Source: Changpingibacter yushuensis (GTDB lineage: Bacteria > Actinomycetota > Actinomycetes > Actinomycetales > Actinomycetaceae). Taken from it: a DNA stretch of 64,000 nucleotides. Under the pieces are notes generated by a model. The model was not told where the DNA came from. It did not search any database and saw only the letters and a program-made list of their open reading frames with translations. Where the stretch lies: contig NZ_CP059492.1 in the NCBI RefSeq assembly GCF_014041995.1, positions 2,046,001-2,110,000 of the forward strand, given 5' to 3'. Made by a program: the position numbers and the translations under genes. Below are positions 48,839 through 61,235 of the stretch, piece after piece (within the stretch, counting starts at the first letter, position 1; each line of letters opens with the position of its first letter).

Positions 48839-50332
48839 TTACTGGCAGCGCTCCATGACCAGCTCACGGACACGCGCTGCGTCCGCCTTGCCGCCGGTAG
48901 CCTTCATGACTGCTCCAACAATCGCTCCAGCAGCCTGGACCTTTCCGGAACGGATCTTGTCAGCTACGTCAGGATTGGCTGCAAGGGCTTCCTCCACAGC
49001 TGCAGTGAGCGCGCCGTCGTCAGAGACAATCTCCAACCCACGCGCGGCAACTACCTCTGCAGCAGTGCCTTCCCCTGCCAGAATTCCTTCCAGAGCCTGG
49101 CGCGCCAGCTTGTCGTTCAGTTTGCCATCTTGGACCAAGGCATCGAGTTCGGCAACGTCCTGAGGAGTTGCTGGAGCATCCTCCAGCTCCACATCGTTCT
49201 CCTTGGCGAACCGGGCGATGTCACCCATCCACCACTTGCGCGCGCCAGCAGGAGTAGCGCCAGCAGCAACGGTAGCCTCAACAGCATCGATTGCCCCGGC
49301 ATTGACGAGGTCGCGTAGCTCCTCTGCTGAAAGGCTCCACTCCTCCTTTACCCGGCGGCGGCGAGCTACCGGAAGCTCAGGAAGCGTTGCGCGCAGGCCC
49401 TCTACCCATTCCCTTGCCGGAACAACAGGAACGAGGTCTGGTTCGGGGAAGTAACGATAGTCCTCCGAATCGGACTTCAAACGCCCAGCCGATGTGGTGC
49501 CATCCTCCTCGTGGTAGTGGCGCGTCTCTTGGACCACCTTGCCACCAGCAGCCAGAATCGCGGCCTGCCGCTGAATCTCAAAGCGCACGGCATTCTCGAT
49601 GCCACGGAAGGAGTTGACGTTCTTGGTTTCCGTGCGAGTACCAAGCGGTGCGTGCGGGTTATCGCGAAGTGACACGTTGACATCGGCTCGCACGTTGCCG
49701 CGCTCCATACGAGCTTCCGAAACACCGAGTGCTCGGAAGATATCACGCAACGAACGCACGTAGAGGCTGGCGATCTCTGGAGCAAATCGACCGACGCCTG
49801 TTGCTGGGTGTGAAACGATCTCTACCAGCGGCACGCCTGCCCGGTTGTAATCAACCAGCGAATACTTGGCTCCTTGGATCCGGCCGGAATCGCCACCTAC
49901 GTGGGTGTTCTTACCAGCGTCCTCTTCCATGTGGGCGCGCTCGATCGGGAAGTGATAGACGGAACCATCAGGGAGGTCCAGATCAAGGAAACCTTCATAA
50001 GCGATCGGTTCGTCCGACTGTGAGGTCTGAAACGCCTTCACGAGGTCAGGATAGAAGTAGTTCTTTCGCGCAAAGCGGCAGGATTCAGCAATCGAGCAGT
50101 TGAGCGCTAAGCCAATCTTGACTGCGTACTCCACTGCCTGCTTGTTGACCACCGGAAGCGAGCCCGGCAGGCCCAGGGAAACAGGGGTAACAAACGTATT
50201 GGGATCGCCACCAAACGCGTTGGGGGCGCCGTCGAACATCTTGGATTTGGTGCCAAGTTCAACGTGGACTTCCAACCCGATCACAGGATCGAAGCGTTCA
50301 ATGGCTTCCTCGTAATCCATCAGTTCATCCAT
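48839..50332 (-). CDS. gatB: Asp-tRNA(Asn)/Glu-tRNA(Gln) amidotransferase subunit B
   Basis: tRNA-binding and kinase-like subunit of the GatCAB amidotransferase, which converts misacylated Glu-tRNA(Gln) or Asp-tRNA(Asn). The ATG at 50332 ([26 protein letters not shown]) overlaps the gatA stop as TGATG, with GGGAGGAG upstream; 497 residues. The cradle domain ([39 protein letters not shown]) and the C-terminal YqeY-like tail ([23 protein letters not shown]) are present. It is last in gatC-gatA-gatB. Confidence 0.97.
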   Translation of the reverse strand: MDELMDYEEAIERFDPVIGLEVHVELGTKSKMFDGAPNAFGGDPNTFVTPVSLGLPGSLPVVNKQAVEYAVKIGLALNCSIAESCRFARKNYFYPDLVKAFQTSQSDEPIAYEGFLDLDLPDGSVYHFPIERAHMEEDAGKNTHVGGDSGRIQGAKYSLVDYNRAGVPLVEIVSHPATGVGRFAPEIASLYVRSLRDIFRALGVSEARMERGNVRADVNVSLRDNPHAPLGTRTETKNVNSFRGIENAVRFEIQRQAAILAAGGKVVQETRHYHEEDGTTSAGRLKSDSEDYRYFPEPDLVPVVPAREWVEGLRATLPELPVARRRRVKEEWSLSAEELRDLVNAGAIDAVEATVAAGATPAGARKWWMGDIARFAKENDVELEDAPATPQDVAELDALVQDGKLNDKLARQALEGILAGEGTAAEVVAARGLEIVSDDGALTAAVEEALAANPDVADKIRSGKVQAAGAIVGAVMKATGGKADAARVRELVMERCQ

Positions 50333-51843
50333 CAGGCGTTCTCCTCCCAATCTGCGGCCGGGCAGCTCGAGGCGAGAGGCTCACCCAGCCCTGCTTCAAG
50401 AGCACCAGCAATGCGGTACATCTCATCGTCACCATGTGCCGGAGCAAGAATCTGGAAGCCAACCGGCAACCCATCTTCATCCGCGAGCCCGGCAGGTAGT
50501 GACATACCGGGAACGCCAGCTAAGTTAGCTGGGATGGTGGCGATGTCGTTCAAGTACATGGCCATGGGATCGTCCATCTTCTCGCCAAACTTGAATGCTG
50601 TGGTGGGAGCGGTGGGCGAAACAAGCACGTCGCACTGATCGAATGCTGCCGCAAAATCGCGCTGAACGAGCGTGCGGACCTTCTGTGCACTGCCGTAGTA
50701 GGCATCGTAATATCCCGCGGAAAGCACGTGGGTTCCCAAAATGATGCGGCGCTTAACCTCATCACCGAACCCAGCTTCACGGGTTGCGGCCATGACGGTC
50801 TCAGCTGTTACAGGTCCTTCAGTGGGCTCCACGCGCAGGCCGTAGCGCATACCGTCGAAACGCGCGAGGTTTGATGAGACTTCAGCCGGCATGATGAGGT
50901 AGTAGGCCGCGAGCGCATAATCGAATGACGGGCAGGAAACCTGCACGATCTCAGCACCTAGGCTCTTCAGTACATCCACCGCGGTGTTGAAGGACGCAAG
51001 CACTCCGGCCTGGTAACCCTCGCCTTGCAGTTGTTCGACCACGCCAATCTTGACGCCTTCGAGAGGCTTCCCAACGGCGCCAGTTGCGATCGCTTCGAGC
51101 GCGGGAACGGGTTCATCGAGCGATGTCGAATCCAGCGGATCGTATCCACCGATAACCTCCTGAAGTGCAGCGGCGTCAGCCACGGTACGGGCAACTGGGC
51201 CGATTTGGTCCAACGACGACGCCATGGCCACAAGTCCGTAACGAGAAACAGCTCCGTAGGTTGGCTTAACGCCAACGGTTCCGGTAACTGCTCCTGGCTG
51301 ACGGATAGAGCCACCAGTGTCAGATCCGAGTGCAAACGGCACCATGAAAGCACCAACCGCAGTTGCCGATCCACCGCCCGAACCACCGGGAATACGGGTG
51401 GTGTCCCACGGGTTGCGGGTGGGGCCGAATGCTGAGTGCTCCGTTGACGAACCCATCGCGAATTCGTCCATGTTGGTCTTGCCAACGATGGGCATCCCAG
51501 CTTGGTGAAGCTTGGTTACCACAGTGGCGTCATAAGGCGGAAGCCAGCCTTCCAAGATCTTGGAGCCGCAGGTGGTGGGCTTGCCACGGGTAACCATATT
51601 GTCCTTGACGGCGATGGGAACACCGGCAAGGCGTCCGAGCTTTTCGCCGGCCGCGCGCTGGGCGTCCACTTCCCGGGCCGTCGCCAATGCGCCTTCTTCA
51701 TCAATAAAGAGGAAAGCGTTGACGCGCGGGTTGAGTGCTTTGATGCGGTCAAGGCAAGCACGCGTCAGTTCTTCGGATGTCAGCTCACCCGCGGCGAGCA
51801 TGTCCGCCAGCTCAAGGGCGGACTTCTTCAGCAGTTCGTTCAT
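50332..51843 (-). CDS. gatA: Asp-tRNA(Asn)/Glu-tRNA(Gln) amidotransferase subunit A
   Basis: Glutaminase subunit of GatCAB, an amidase-signature enzyme that releases ammonia from glutamine. Of two adjacent ATG codons the second (51843) is preferred: it lies 4 nt after GGAGG and overlaps the gatC stop as TGATG, as gatB overlaps gatA. 503 residues. The catalytic triad is visible: Lys in VPIAVKDNM, cis-Ser in the [12 protein letters not shown] region and the [15 protein letters not shown] loop. Coupled translation with gatC and gatB. Confidence 0.97.
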   Translation of the reverse strand: MNELLKKSALELADMLAAGELTSEELTRACLDRIKALNPRVNAFLFIDEEGALATAREVDAQRAAGEKLGRLAGVPIAVKDNMVTRGKPTTCGSKILEGWLPPYDATVVTKLHQAGMPIVGKTNMDEFAMGSSTEHSAFGPTRNPWDTTRIPGGSGGGSATAVGAFMVPFALGSDTGGSIRQPGAVTGTVGVKPTYGAVSRYGLVAMASSLDQIGPVARTVADAAALQEVIGGYDPLDSTSLDEPVPALEAIATGAVGKPLEGVKIGVVEQLQGEGYQAGVLASFNTAVDVLKSLGAEIVQVSCPSFDYALAAYYLIMPAEVSSNLARFDGMRYGLRVEPTEGPVTAETVMAATREAGFGDEVKRRIILGTHVLSAGYYDAYYGSAQKVRTLVQRDFAAAFDQCDVLVSPTAPTTAFKFGEKMDDPMAMYLNDIATIPANLAGVPGMSLPAGLADEDGLPVGFQILAPAHGDDEMYRIAGALEAGLGEPLASSCPAADWEENA

Positions 51844-52139
51844 CATTCCTCCCCAAGGATCTGTGGGACGAGGAACTTTCCGTCCTCTTGGGCTGGCGCA
51901 GCGGCAAGGACCTCATCGCGATCCACCGTGGGAACCACGATGTCTTCGCGCATGACGTTCTTGAGGGGGATCGGATGGCTGGTTGCAGGAACCTCTGGGG
52001 TGGCAACCTCAGAAACCTTCGCAACTGCCTCAGCAATTACGGCGAGTTCCCCTGCGAGCCGTTCGACCTCCTCCTGTGTGAGTGCAATTCGTGCGAGGCC
52101 CGCGACGCGCGCGACCTCATCTACAGAGAATGACGACAT
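51843..52139 (-). CDS. gatC: Asp-tRNA(Asn)/Glu-tRNA(Gln) amidotransferase subunit C
   Basis: Small structural subunit that wraps GatA and stabilises the GatA-GatB complex; 98 residues, the standard size. It starts [32 protein letters not shown] and ends with the [13 protein letters not shown] and LVPQILGE blocks. It is first in the operon; its stop overlaps gatA. Confidence 0.95.
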   Translation of the reverse strand: MSSFSVDEVARVAGLARIALTQEEVERLAGELAVIAEAVAKVSEVATPEVPATSHPIPLKNVMREDIVVPTVDRDEVLAAAPAQEDGKFLVPQILGEE

Positions 52140-52363
52140 GTTGGTGATTCTACGTTGTTGGGCGCGCCCCGCGCTCCCCGGTTCTCAACCCCCGGTCTAC
52201 CTTTGTGGGCTCTGCGGGCGTTCAATAAAGTGAATCTGCTGTGGCGAACCATGCAAACGGCTCGCAATGATGCTGGCTCACCCGTTGCCATAGGAGCACG
52301 AACCTCACACAGACGTGAAGGTGGAGTGCCCAGCCCTTGATGGTCTCGAAGGTTGTGCGAAGG

Positions 52364-52369
52364 TATTGT
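52364..52369 (+). promoter_or_regulatory. -10 box of the cls-like gene
   Basis: TATTGT followed by 6 nt and the ATG at 52376; no Shine-Dalgarno sequence, so probably leaderless. Confidence 0.45.
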
Positions 52370-52375
52370 GAGTCC

Positions 52376-53635
52376 ATGCGTACGTTCAAGCTCCCCTCAC
52401 GTGAACAGGCGTTCAGATCAGCCAAGTGGGGTACGGCAGGCGCGATAGCGATCCAACTTGGGGCTGTTGCCGCCGTCTCTGGCGTGGATCACATGCGCAA
52501 GCGCCGCACTCCTCCCACGACCCGTTTCCCCCATCTGCCTCCGCAAACCACGCAGGTGGGTGCAAACTCTACAACCGTGTATACCTTTGGCCGGGAACTG
52601 TACGATGCCATGCTCGCCGACATCCGTGCGGCGAAGGAGTACGTGTACTTCGAGTGTTTCATCGTCAAAGCAGACGAAACGGGCCACGAGTTCCGGGATG
52701 CGCTCATCGAGGCCGCAAACCGCGGAGTCCAGACGTACGTTGTGATGGATACGTGGGGCAACTTCAACCAAGATCCGCGCTTCCGTCATTTTCCCAAGAT
52801 CGAAAACCTGTACTCGATGAACTTTCCCTTTGTTCGTCCAGGCATCTTCACCGGCCGTCCGCATGACAAGGGACGTGACCACCGCAAGATACTCGTAGTT
52901 GACGGTCACATTGGTTATGTGGGCGGATATAACATTGGCACTCTCTACGCTCATCAGTGGCGCGATACCCATTTGCGTATCGAAGGACCCAGCGCGTGGC
53001 TGCTAGAGAACTCCTTCATTCACATGTGGAACTCGTACCGCAAGCAAGGCCATCCGATTCTTCCCGATGCCGGTGCTGGAGACTGGAATCCTGACATTGG
53101 CGCGATTGAGAACACTCCTTCGCGAAACGTGTATCCGATCAGCGCACTGTATATCGGCGCATTGAGCCGTGCGTCCCACTACGCCTGGATCACAATGGGC
53201 TACTTCATCCCGGATGAACCAATGCTGGAGGCGCTCGTGCTGGCAGCACGCCGCGGAGTGGACGTTCGAATCCTCATTCCCGAATACTCTAATCACGTGT
53301 ATTCGGACTGGGCCGGCCGCGGATACTATGAGGAACTCTTGCGTGCCGGAGTGCGGATCATGTTGTACCGAGACGCGATGGTGCACGCAAAGACGATGAC
53401 TATTGATGGCAAGTGGTCCACGGTCGGCACCGCAAATATCGATCGCCTCTCACTGCGAGGGAACTTCGAGATCAACTTGGACGTGTATGACGAAGGCTTC
53501 GCACGCACTATGGAGAAAGTATTCGACGTCGACCTCACCAACTCTCGCGAGCTAACGTTGCGCGAATGGACTCAACGTCCCATCATGGCGCGGCTGGGCG
53601 AACGTGTGATTGGCACGCTTGCTCCCCTGTTCTAG
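52376..53635 (+). CDS. Cardiolipin-synthase-like phospholipase D protein
   Basis: Two-HKD phospholipase-D-family protein, 419 residues, probably a cardiolipin synthase acting at the membrane on phosphatidylglycerol. The N-terminal 60 residues hold one weakly hydrophobic segment (AGAIAIQLGAVAAVSG) rather than the usual two membrane helices. HKD motif 1 is DHRKILVVDGHIGYVGG and motif 2 VHAKTMTIDGKWSTVGTANID. The ATG at 52376 is preferred over a TTG 13 codons upstream because of the -10 box just before it. It is divergent from gatCAB. Confidence 0.85.
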   Translation: MRTFKLPSREQAFRSAKWGTAGAIAIQLGAVAAVSGVDHMRKRRTPPTTRFPHLPPQTTQVGANSTTVYTFGRELYDAMLADIRAAKEYVYFECFIVKADETGHEFRDALIEAANRGVQTYVVMDTWGNFNQDPRFRHFPKIENLYSMNFPFVRPGIFTGRPHDKGRDHRKILVVDGHIGYVGGYNIGTLYAHQWRDTHLRIEGPSAWLLENSFIHMWNSYRKQGHPILPDAGAGDWNPDIGAIENTPSRNVYPISALYIGALSRASHYAWITMGYFIPDEPMLEALVLAARRGVDVRILIPEYSNHVYSDWAGRGYYEELLRAGVRIMLYRDAMVHAKTMTIDGKWSTVGTANIDRLSLRGNFEINLDVYDEGFARTMEKVFDVDLTNSRELTLREWTQRPIMARLGERVIGTLAPLF

Positions 53636-53639
53636 AACC

Positions 53640-53662
53640 CGCACACCCGCACACCCGCACAC
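53640..53662. repeat. Short CGCACACC tandem repeat
   Basis: Nearly three copies of an 8-bp unit in the 79-bp gap between the convergent cls-like and ligA genes; no intrinsic terminator is evident there. Confidence 0.6.
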
Positions 53663-53714
53663 GAGACTAGTCATCGAGCCGCTCGCTCACAGGACCACAA
53701 GGCCACACTTTCGG

Positions 53715-56901
<3,187 letters not shown>

Positions 56902-57114
56902 CTCAGCTCATCAAAGGCCGCGAGGTAGCCGAAGCTCAAGCCGAAACTAGGCGTAGCAATATTTCGCTGAGATTCAAGTGATTTCAACAGGGGACAATGT
57001 CACGTTTTTTCCTCTTTACGGGTCAAGCCAAAACTGGGACTCTAGATAACAGTTCTGTAAAACCACTCAGTGTTTGGGAATCTCCCTTGTCACTGTTGAA
57101 AAGGAGTGCATTCC

Positions 57115-57369
57115 ATGGATTGGCGCCACCGGGCCGCGTGTCTAACTGAAGACCCCGAACTCTTCTTCCCCATTGGAAACTCAGGCCCGGCTATTGCTCA
57201 AATTGAGCAGGCCAAGCGCGTATGCAACCGTTGCGAGGTTTCAGATGTTTGCCTTAAGTGGGCACTTGAATCGGGCCAGGATGCAGGTGTGTGGGGTGGT
57301 CTCTCAGAAGACGAGCGCCGCTCCCTCAAGCGGCGCACGGCCCGTGCGCGGCGCTCGAGCGTTGGCTAG
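57115..57369 (+). CDS. whiB1: WhiB1-type [4Fe-4S] transcription factor
   Basis: Actinobacterial iron-sulfur regulator of 84 residues, nearly colinear with WhiB1 of mycobacteria (MDWRHRAACLTEDPELFFP). The four cluster cysteines are C9 and the three in VCNRCEVSDVC; the G(V/I)WGG turn and the basic tail RRSLKRRTARARR for DNA binding follow. WhiB1 binds SigA and nitric oxide. The ATG follows AAAGGAG at 8 nt. Upstream, 213 bp separate it from the SRAP gene and must hold its promoter. The neighbouring pdtaS gene is convergent, the same order as in Mycobacterium tuberculosis (Rv3219-Rv3220c). Confidence 0.95.
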   Translation: MDWRHRAACLTEDPELFFPIGNSGPAIAQIEQAKRVCNRCEVSDVCLKWALESGQDAGVWGGLSEDERRSLKRRTARARRSSVG

Positions 57370-57412
57370 GACCAACGGCCTCGACTGCCGATAAGGCGTG
57401 GACCATACTTAG

Positions 57413-57454
57413 GCAGTGCGGGAATCCAATGGCGGATTCCCGCACTGCTTTTTT
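57413..57454 (+). terminator. Intrinsic terminator of whiB1
   Basis: Perfect 15-bp stem (57413-57427 and 57434-57448), 6-nt loop, followed by six T residues. A textbook plus-strand terminator; it may also serve pdtaS from the other side. Confidence 0.9.
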
Positions 57455-57507
57455 GTAAGTTGTGTACAGCAGCAGAACCTACTGACCGTCCTCCGAGTAG
57501 CCACCCT

Positions 57508-58938
57508 CTATTCGTCGATGAGCATCTCAAGGTGAACGCGGGTCCCTCCCCCATCGCGGTCCTCCCACGCGATCGCGCCATGGAGTTCTCCCTCAACCAT
57601 GGTCTTGACGATCTTCGTGCCGAGGCCCGAACCCGGCTTGCTGCCCTGGAGCCCAGCGCCGTCGTCGTCCACAAAAACAGTCAGATGGTCGCCATCGCGA
57701 CGAGCGGTAACGCTCAGGTTCCCGCCGTTAGGCAGTCCGTGTTCCACGGCATTGGAAACCAACTCATTGAGCACCACTGCGAGCGCAGTTGTTTGATTAG
57801 CGCCAATGCGGCCAAAGGATCCTTCTAACCGCGAGCGCACAACCACGCCGGTGGCCGCGATGTCGCTGGCCATGCGCAAGAGTGGGCCAAATACGTCGTC
57901 GAACTCGACGTGTTCATCAATGGTCTGCGACAAGATTTGGTGGACAAGTGCGATCGTGCCGACGCGGCGTTGCGCATTGTCCAGCGCTGCCTTCGTCTCT
58001 TCATTTGTGGCCCGACGCGCCTGCATGCGCAACAGCGCCGATACAGTCTGGAGATTGTTCTTCACCCTGTGGTTGATCTCGCGGATCGTCGCATCCTTGG
58101 TGAGCAGTTCCTGTTCGCGCCTGCGTAGCTCAGTGATGTCGCGGCACAGTATGACCGCGCCTTTGCGCACCCCGTCATCACGCAACGGCAGCGCACGCAT
58201 GGAGAGAATGGTGCCGTGCGATTCGATTTCAGTGAGCCACGGCGCCCGCCCCATCACAACCACTGGCAGTGATTCATCCACCTGGGAGTGGTCCTCAATG
58301 ACGTCAGTGACCAATTCGGCAAGCACCTTGTCTTGGAGGGCACCCACCACGCCAAGCCGGTGCAGATTCGAAACCGCGTTGGGGTTTGCGAAGATAACTT
58401 CACCATCATCGTTGAGCTGCACAAACCCATCAATGACGCGAGGGGTTCCATGCCGGTACCCAGTTGGAGCACCGTCATAGGGGAACTCGCCAGTTGTCAC
58501 CATATGGAACAGTCTGTCCGCCACAGCCTCGTAGGTGGAAAGAACTTGGCTGGGAACGCGATCGCCAACGTATGCACTTGCCACACACAGCAGTGCGATG
58601 TTCTTCTTCTCCCGCTTGACCGGGTAGAGATCGGCAAACAGGCCCGAGACTTCGAGAGAACGGCGCCGCCCATCCTGCAAGACAAGCGGGCCAAGACGCG
58701 ACATATCCTCCGTTCCGGCGTGACCGACGACGTCGTCGTCGAAAAACGTGACGGAGGTGGCCGGGCGGCAATGTGCCGCGATCGTAAAGGTTCCATCCTG
58801 ATTTGGAACGATGAGCAAGATGTCCGCGAAAGCCACATCGGAGATGACCTGCCAGTCCCCTACCAGTTGATGCAGCCATTCACGGTCCGTGGGTGAAAGC
58901 AGTTCTGTTCGCCCAAGAATATTCGTCAGAGTTGGCAC
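57508..58938 (-). CDS. pdtaS: Sensor histidine kinase, PdtaS type
   Basis: Soluble histidine kinase of the HisKA_2 class, partner of an ANTAR-type antiterminator (PdtaR) in mycobacteria. The 476 residues show a GAF domain (about 10-150), a PAS domain (about 165-275; PRVIDGFVQLNDDGEVIFANPNAV), the phospho-acceptor helix with the histidine of TIREINHRVKNNLQTVSALL, and an HATPase domain (LNELVSNAVEHGL, VDDDGAGL, GSGLGTKIVK). No membrane segments. The start is a GTG with a TAGGCT -10 box 6 nt upstream. Synteny with whiB1 supports the identity; the PdtaR gene is not in the window. Confidence 0.9.
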   Translation of the reverse strand: MPTLTNILGRTELLSPTDREWLHQLVGDWQVISDVAFADILLIVPNQDGTFTIAAHCRPATSVTFFDDDVVGHAGTEDMSRLGPLVLQDGRRRSLEVSGLFADLYPVKREKKNIALLCVASAYVGDRVPSQVLSTYEAVADRLFHMVTTGEFPYDGAPTGYRHGTPRVIDGFVQLNDDGEVIFANPNAVSNLHRLGVVGALQDKVLAELVTDVIEDHSQVDESLPVVVMGRAPWLTEIESHGTILSMRALPLRDDGVRKGAVILCRDITELRRREQELLTKDATIREINHRVKNNLQTVSALLRMQARRATNEETKAALDNAQRRVGTIALVHQILSQTIDEHVEFDDVFGPLLRMASDIAATGVVVRSRLEGSFGRIGANQTTALAVVLNELVSNAVEHGLPNGGNLSVTARRDGDHLTVFVDDDGAGLQGSKPGSGLGTKIVKTMVEGELHGAIAWEDRDGGGTRVHLEMLIDE

Positions 58939-58944
58939 CTCTAC

Positions 58945-58950
58945 AGCCTA
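58945..58950 (-). promoter_or_regulatory. -10 box of pdtaS
   Basis: TAGGCT on the minus strand, 6 nt before the GTG at 58938. The divergent DUF2505 gene starts only 36 bp away, so the two promoters must overlap. Confidence 0.5.
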
Positions 58951-58974
58951 AGGCCAATCAGGCAGAATGGAGGC

Positions 58975-59442
58975 ATGCAGATCACGAAGAAGATTACTGT
59001 TGAAGCCACCCCTGAACAGGTTGTGGCCGCCCTGCTTTCGAATGAACTCGCGGCAAAGCGCATGGCAATGCTGGGAGTTACTGATTACACACACACCGTG
59101 ACGGGCAACGTCGCCACCACAACCGTGGCCGTTCCCGCCCAGAAACTCCCGAGCCAAGCGCGCACGTTTGTCAAGAATGACGTCAAGGCCGTCATTACTG
59201 GGACCGCCTCAGGCAACGTGGTTGCGTACAACGTGGATGTGAAGGGGGTTCCCGTCAAGATCGCGATGACCGCAACTGCCGATGCTGCCGGAGCTGCCAC
59301 GTCTCTTCTTGTTGATGCCGACGTCGCCGTAAAGATTCCGTTCGTGGGGGCGAAGGTTGAGAAGATGGCGGCCGGAAAGGTGGATGGGCTCCTCGCTAAG
59401 GATGCCGCTCTGGTGACCGAAACCATCAAGGAAATGAACTAG
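58975..59442 (+). CDS. DUF2505-family protein
   Basis: Protein of 155 residues of the DUF2505 (polyketide-cyclase/START-like) family common in actinobacteria; function unknown. It starts MQITKKITVEATPEQVVAALLSNELAAKRMA, carries the SQARTFVKNDVKAVITGTAS segment and ends with the typical IPFVGAKVEKMAAGKVDGLLAKDAALV. No signal peptide. The ATG is preceded by both GGAGGC (too close for an ideal Shine-Dalgarno) and CAGAAT (a possible -10), so it may be leaderless. Confidence 0.85.
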   Translation: MQITKKITVEATPEQVVAALLSNELAAKRMAMLGVTDYTHTVTGNVATTTVAVPAQKLPSQARTFVKNDVKAVITGTASGNVVAYNVDVKGVPVKIAMTATADAAGAATSLLVDADVAVKIPFVGAKVEKMAAGKVDGLLAKDAALVTETIKEMN

Positions 59443-59454
59443 AAGATCAAACCG

Positions 59455-59506
59455 ATAGGAGACGCCCACCCAGCGTTGCACTGCGACGTGGGTGGGCGTC
59501 TCCTAT
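59455..59506 (+). terminator. Terminator after the DUF2505 gene
   Basis: 17-bp perfect stem (59455-59471 and 59490-59506) with an 18-nt loop, 12 bp after the stop codon. It runs into the tandem repeat array. Confidence 0.7.
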
Positions 59507-59511
59507 TCGTC

Positions 59512-59638
59512 TCATCTGCCTGCCTCCCGTCGTTTGTGTCATCTGCCTGCCTCCCGTCGTTTGTCTCATCTGCCCGCCTCCCGTCGTTTGTCTCATCTGC
59601 CTGCCTCCCGTCGTTTGTGTCATCTGCCTGCCTCCCGT
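59512..59638. repeat. 27-bp tandem repeat, about 4.7 copies
   Basis: Head-to-tail units start at 59512, 59539, 59566, 59593 and 59620 (last one partial), differing at two positions (T/C in TGCCTGCC and the terminal G/C). There are no spacers, so it is not a CRISPR array. It is intergenic; the frame it would encode in either direction (9-residue repeats) lacks a credible start. Confidence 0.9.
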
Positions 59639-59687
59639 TTGCAGCGGTGGTGAGCGACATTCAACTAGGACAATTCACAAGCTTCAC

Positions 59688-59708
59688 CTTGAGCGAACCA
59701 GACTCAAC
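59688..59708 (+). promoter_or_regulatory. HAIR element (HspR operator)
   Basis: CTTGAGC-N7-ACTCAAC matches the HspR consensus CTTGAGT-N7-ACTCAAG at 12 of 14 positions. It lies 90 bp before the hsp20 start and predicts heat-inducible derepression. A further half-site-like CTCAAG occurs at about 59729. Confidence 0.75.
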
Positions 59709-59798
59709 TTTAGTTGCGGAACATCAGCTCAAGACTTAGCGTTGTAAACAGCAGATCGGGGAAGTTCCCCGAACCGTGAGATTCTGGAGATGAACACA

Positions 59799-60245
59799 AT
59801 GGCAACATACACAAGCGATCCATTCCGCGACATTGAGCGTTTCATGAACAGCACGCTGCGAACCCCCAACACCGCAGCCATGCCGATGGACTTGTTCCGT
59901 AGGGGTGACGAATTCGTGGCCCGCATCGACCTACCTGGCGTGGATCCAGAGACGATCGATATCGATATCGACGAGCGGACCTTGACGGTGCGCGCGGAAC
60001 GCGTGGCCGATTCCACGGCCGACGTCAAGTGGCTTTCGCGGGAGCGTCCAACAGGAACATTCGCACGCCAGTTGACGCTCGGATACGGACTAGCCGTTGA
60101 CAAGATCGATGCCGATTACCGCGATGGCGTACTCACTGTGACACTGCCGGTCTCGGAGGAGTCCAAGCCGCGCAAGGTCACCGTGAACCACGTGTCTGGC
60201 GGACACGTCATTGACGCCCCCGCACAAGAGGCCGTCTCCGAATAA
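59799..60245 (+). CDS. hsp20: Small heat-shock protein (Hsp20/alpha-crystallin)
   Basis: ATP-independent holdase chaperone of 148 residues. The ATG at 59799 (MATYTSDPFRDIERFMN) is chosen over the one at 59790 because CTGGAG lies 11 nt upstream. The alpha-crystallin domain spans about 35-130: RRGDEFVARIDLPGVDPETIDIDIDERTLTVRAER, FARQLTLGYGLAVDKIDADYRDGVLTVTLPVSEESKPRKV, with the GVLTV signature. A HAIR operator upstream and a strong terminator downstream make it a single-gene heat-shock unit. Confidence 0.93.
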   Translation: MATYTSDPFRDIERFMNSTLRTPNTAAMPMDLFRRGDEFVARIDLPGVDPETIDIDIDERTLTVRAERVADSTADVKWLSRERPTGTFARQLTLGYGLAVDKIDADYRDGVLTVTLPVSEESKPRKVTVNHVSGGHVIDAPAQEAVSE

Positions 60246-60322
60246 GGTCTGCGGCACAGGCACAAGCTAGTAGGCCGCTAAGGCACGGGTGGAACCAACG
60301 CCCTCTCGCCTGCGCGGGCTCA

Positions 60323-60356
60323 GGGGAGCACTTCAGCTGAAGTGCTCCCCTTTTTT
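60323..60356 (+). terminator. Intrinsic terminator of hsp20
   Basis: Perfect palindrome GGGGAGCACTTCAG/CTGAAGTGCTCCCC (60323-60350) followed by six T residues. Confidence 0.9.
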
Positions 60357-60399
60357 GTGCCACGATGCCACAGCCTCCTCGTATAGCAGATGGTCCGAC

Positions 60400-60405
60400 T
60401 AGACT
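60400..60405 (+). promoter_or_regulatory. -10 box of thyA
   Basis: TAGACT followed by 6 nt and the ATG at 60412; no Shine-Dalgarno sequence, probable leaderless transcript. Confidence 0.5.
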
Positions 60406-60411
60406 TGTGGC

Positions 60412-61215
60412 ATGGGCATCAACCGCGCGTATGAAGACCTACTTGCCGACGTTCTGGAGAACGGCACTCTCAAGGGTGACCGTACCGGGACAGGAACCCT
60501 ATCGGTCTTCGGCCGCCAGATTCGGTTCAACCTTGCGGAGGGATTCCCCCGGATAACTACCAAGTTCGTGCCGATGAAGTCTGTCAAAGGTGAGCTTCTG
60601 TGGTTCCTTCAGGGTTCCACAAACACAGGGTGGCTGAAGGAGAACGGCATTACGATCTGGGATGAATGGGCTGACCCAGACGGCAACCTCGGGCCCATCT
60701 ACGGGTACCAGTGGAGAAGCTGGCCCACGCCAGATGGGCATCACATCGACCAGATTGCTCATATTGTTGAGCAACTTACAACCACGCCGGACTCTAGGCG
60801 AATAATCGTATCCGCCTGGAACGTGGCAGATCTCAGCGAGATGGCTTTGCAGCCTTGCCATGCGCTGTTCCAGTTCTACGTGGCAGATGGCAAGCTCTCG
60901 TGTCAGCTCTACCAACGCAGCGCTGACCTCTTCCTTGGCGTCCCGTTCAACATAGCCTCCTACGCCCTCCTCACACATATGTTGGCCCAACAAACAGGGT
61001 TGGACGTAGGAGAGTTCATATGGACTGGCGGGGACTGCCACATCTACCTCAACCACCTCGATCAGGTGAAGGAACAGCTCTCCCGAGCTCCGTATCCCTT
61101 CCCCACATTGCACTTGAACAAGGCTGCATCGATTTTTGATTACCAGATGGATGACATCGACGCCTCGGATGGATATCAGCATCACCCGGCCATCCGGGGA
61201 GCCGTTTCCGTCTAA
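60412..61215 (+). CDS. thyA: Thymidylate synthase
   Basis: Methylates dUMP to dTMP using methylene-tetrahydrofolate, producing dihydrofolate. 267 residues, close to E. coli ThyA. Visible: [63 protein letters not shown], the catalytic cysteine in [12 protein letters not shown], and [18 protein letters not shown]. It forms an operon with dfrA, 20 bp downstream, whose product recycles the dihydrofolate. Confidence 0.97.
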   Translation: MGINRAYEDLLADVLENGTLKGDRTGTGTLSVFGRQIRFNLAEGFPRITTKFVPMKSVKGELLWFLQGSTNTGWLKENGITIWDEWADPDGNLGPIYGYQWRSWPTPDGHHIDQIAHIVEQLTTTPDSRRIIVSAWNVADLSEMALQPCHALFQFYVADGKLSCQLYQRSADLFLGVPFNIASYALLTHMLAQQTGLDVGEFIWTGGDCHIYLNHLDQVKEQLSRAPYPFPTLHLNKAASIFDYQMDDIDASDGYQHHPAIRGAVSV

Positions 61216-61235
61216 CTACAGCGAGGAGAAGAGCC

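Noticed and set aside
59512-59638. CRISPR array
   Set aside because: Repeats are directly adjacent without spacers and no cas genes are present. The same holds for the 21-bp array at 21189-21293.
59439-59660. Minus-strand frame through the 27-bp repeats (QADDTNDGR repeats)
   Set aside because: It owes its length to the repeat period being a multiple of 3, has no start signals and runs into the terminator and the DUF2505 stop region.
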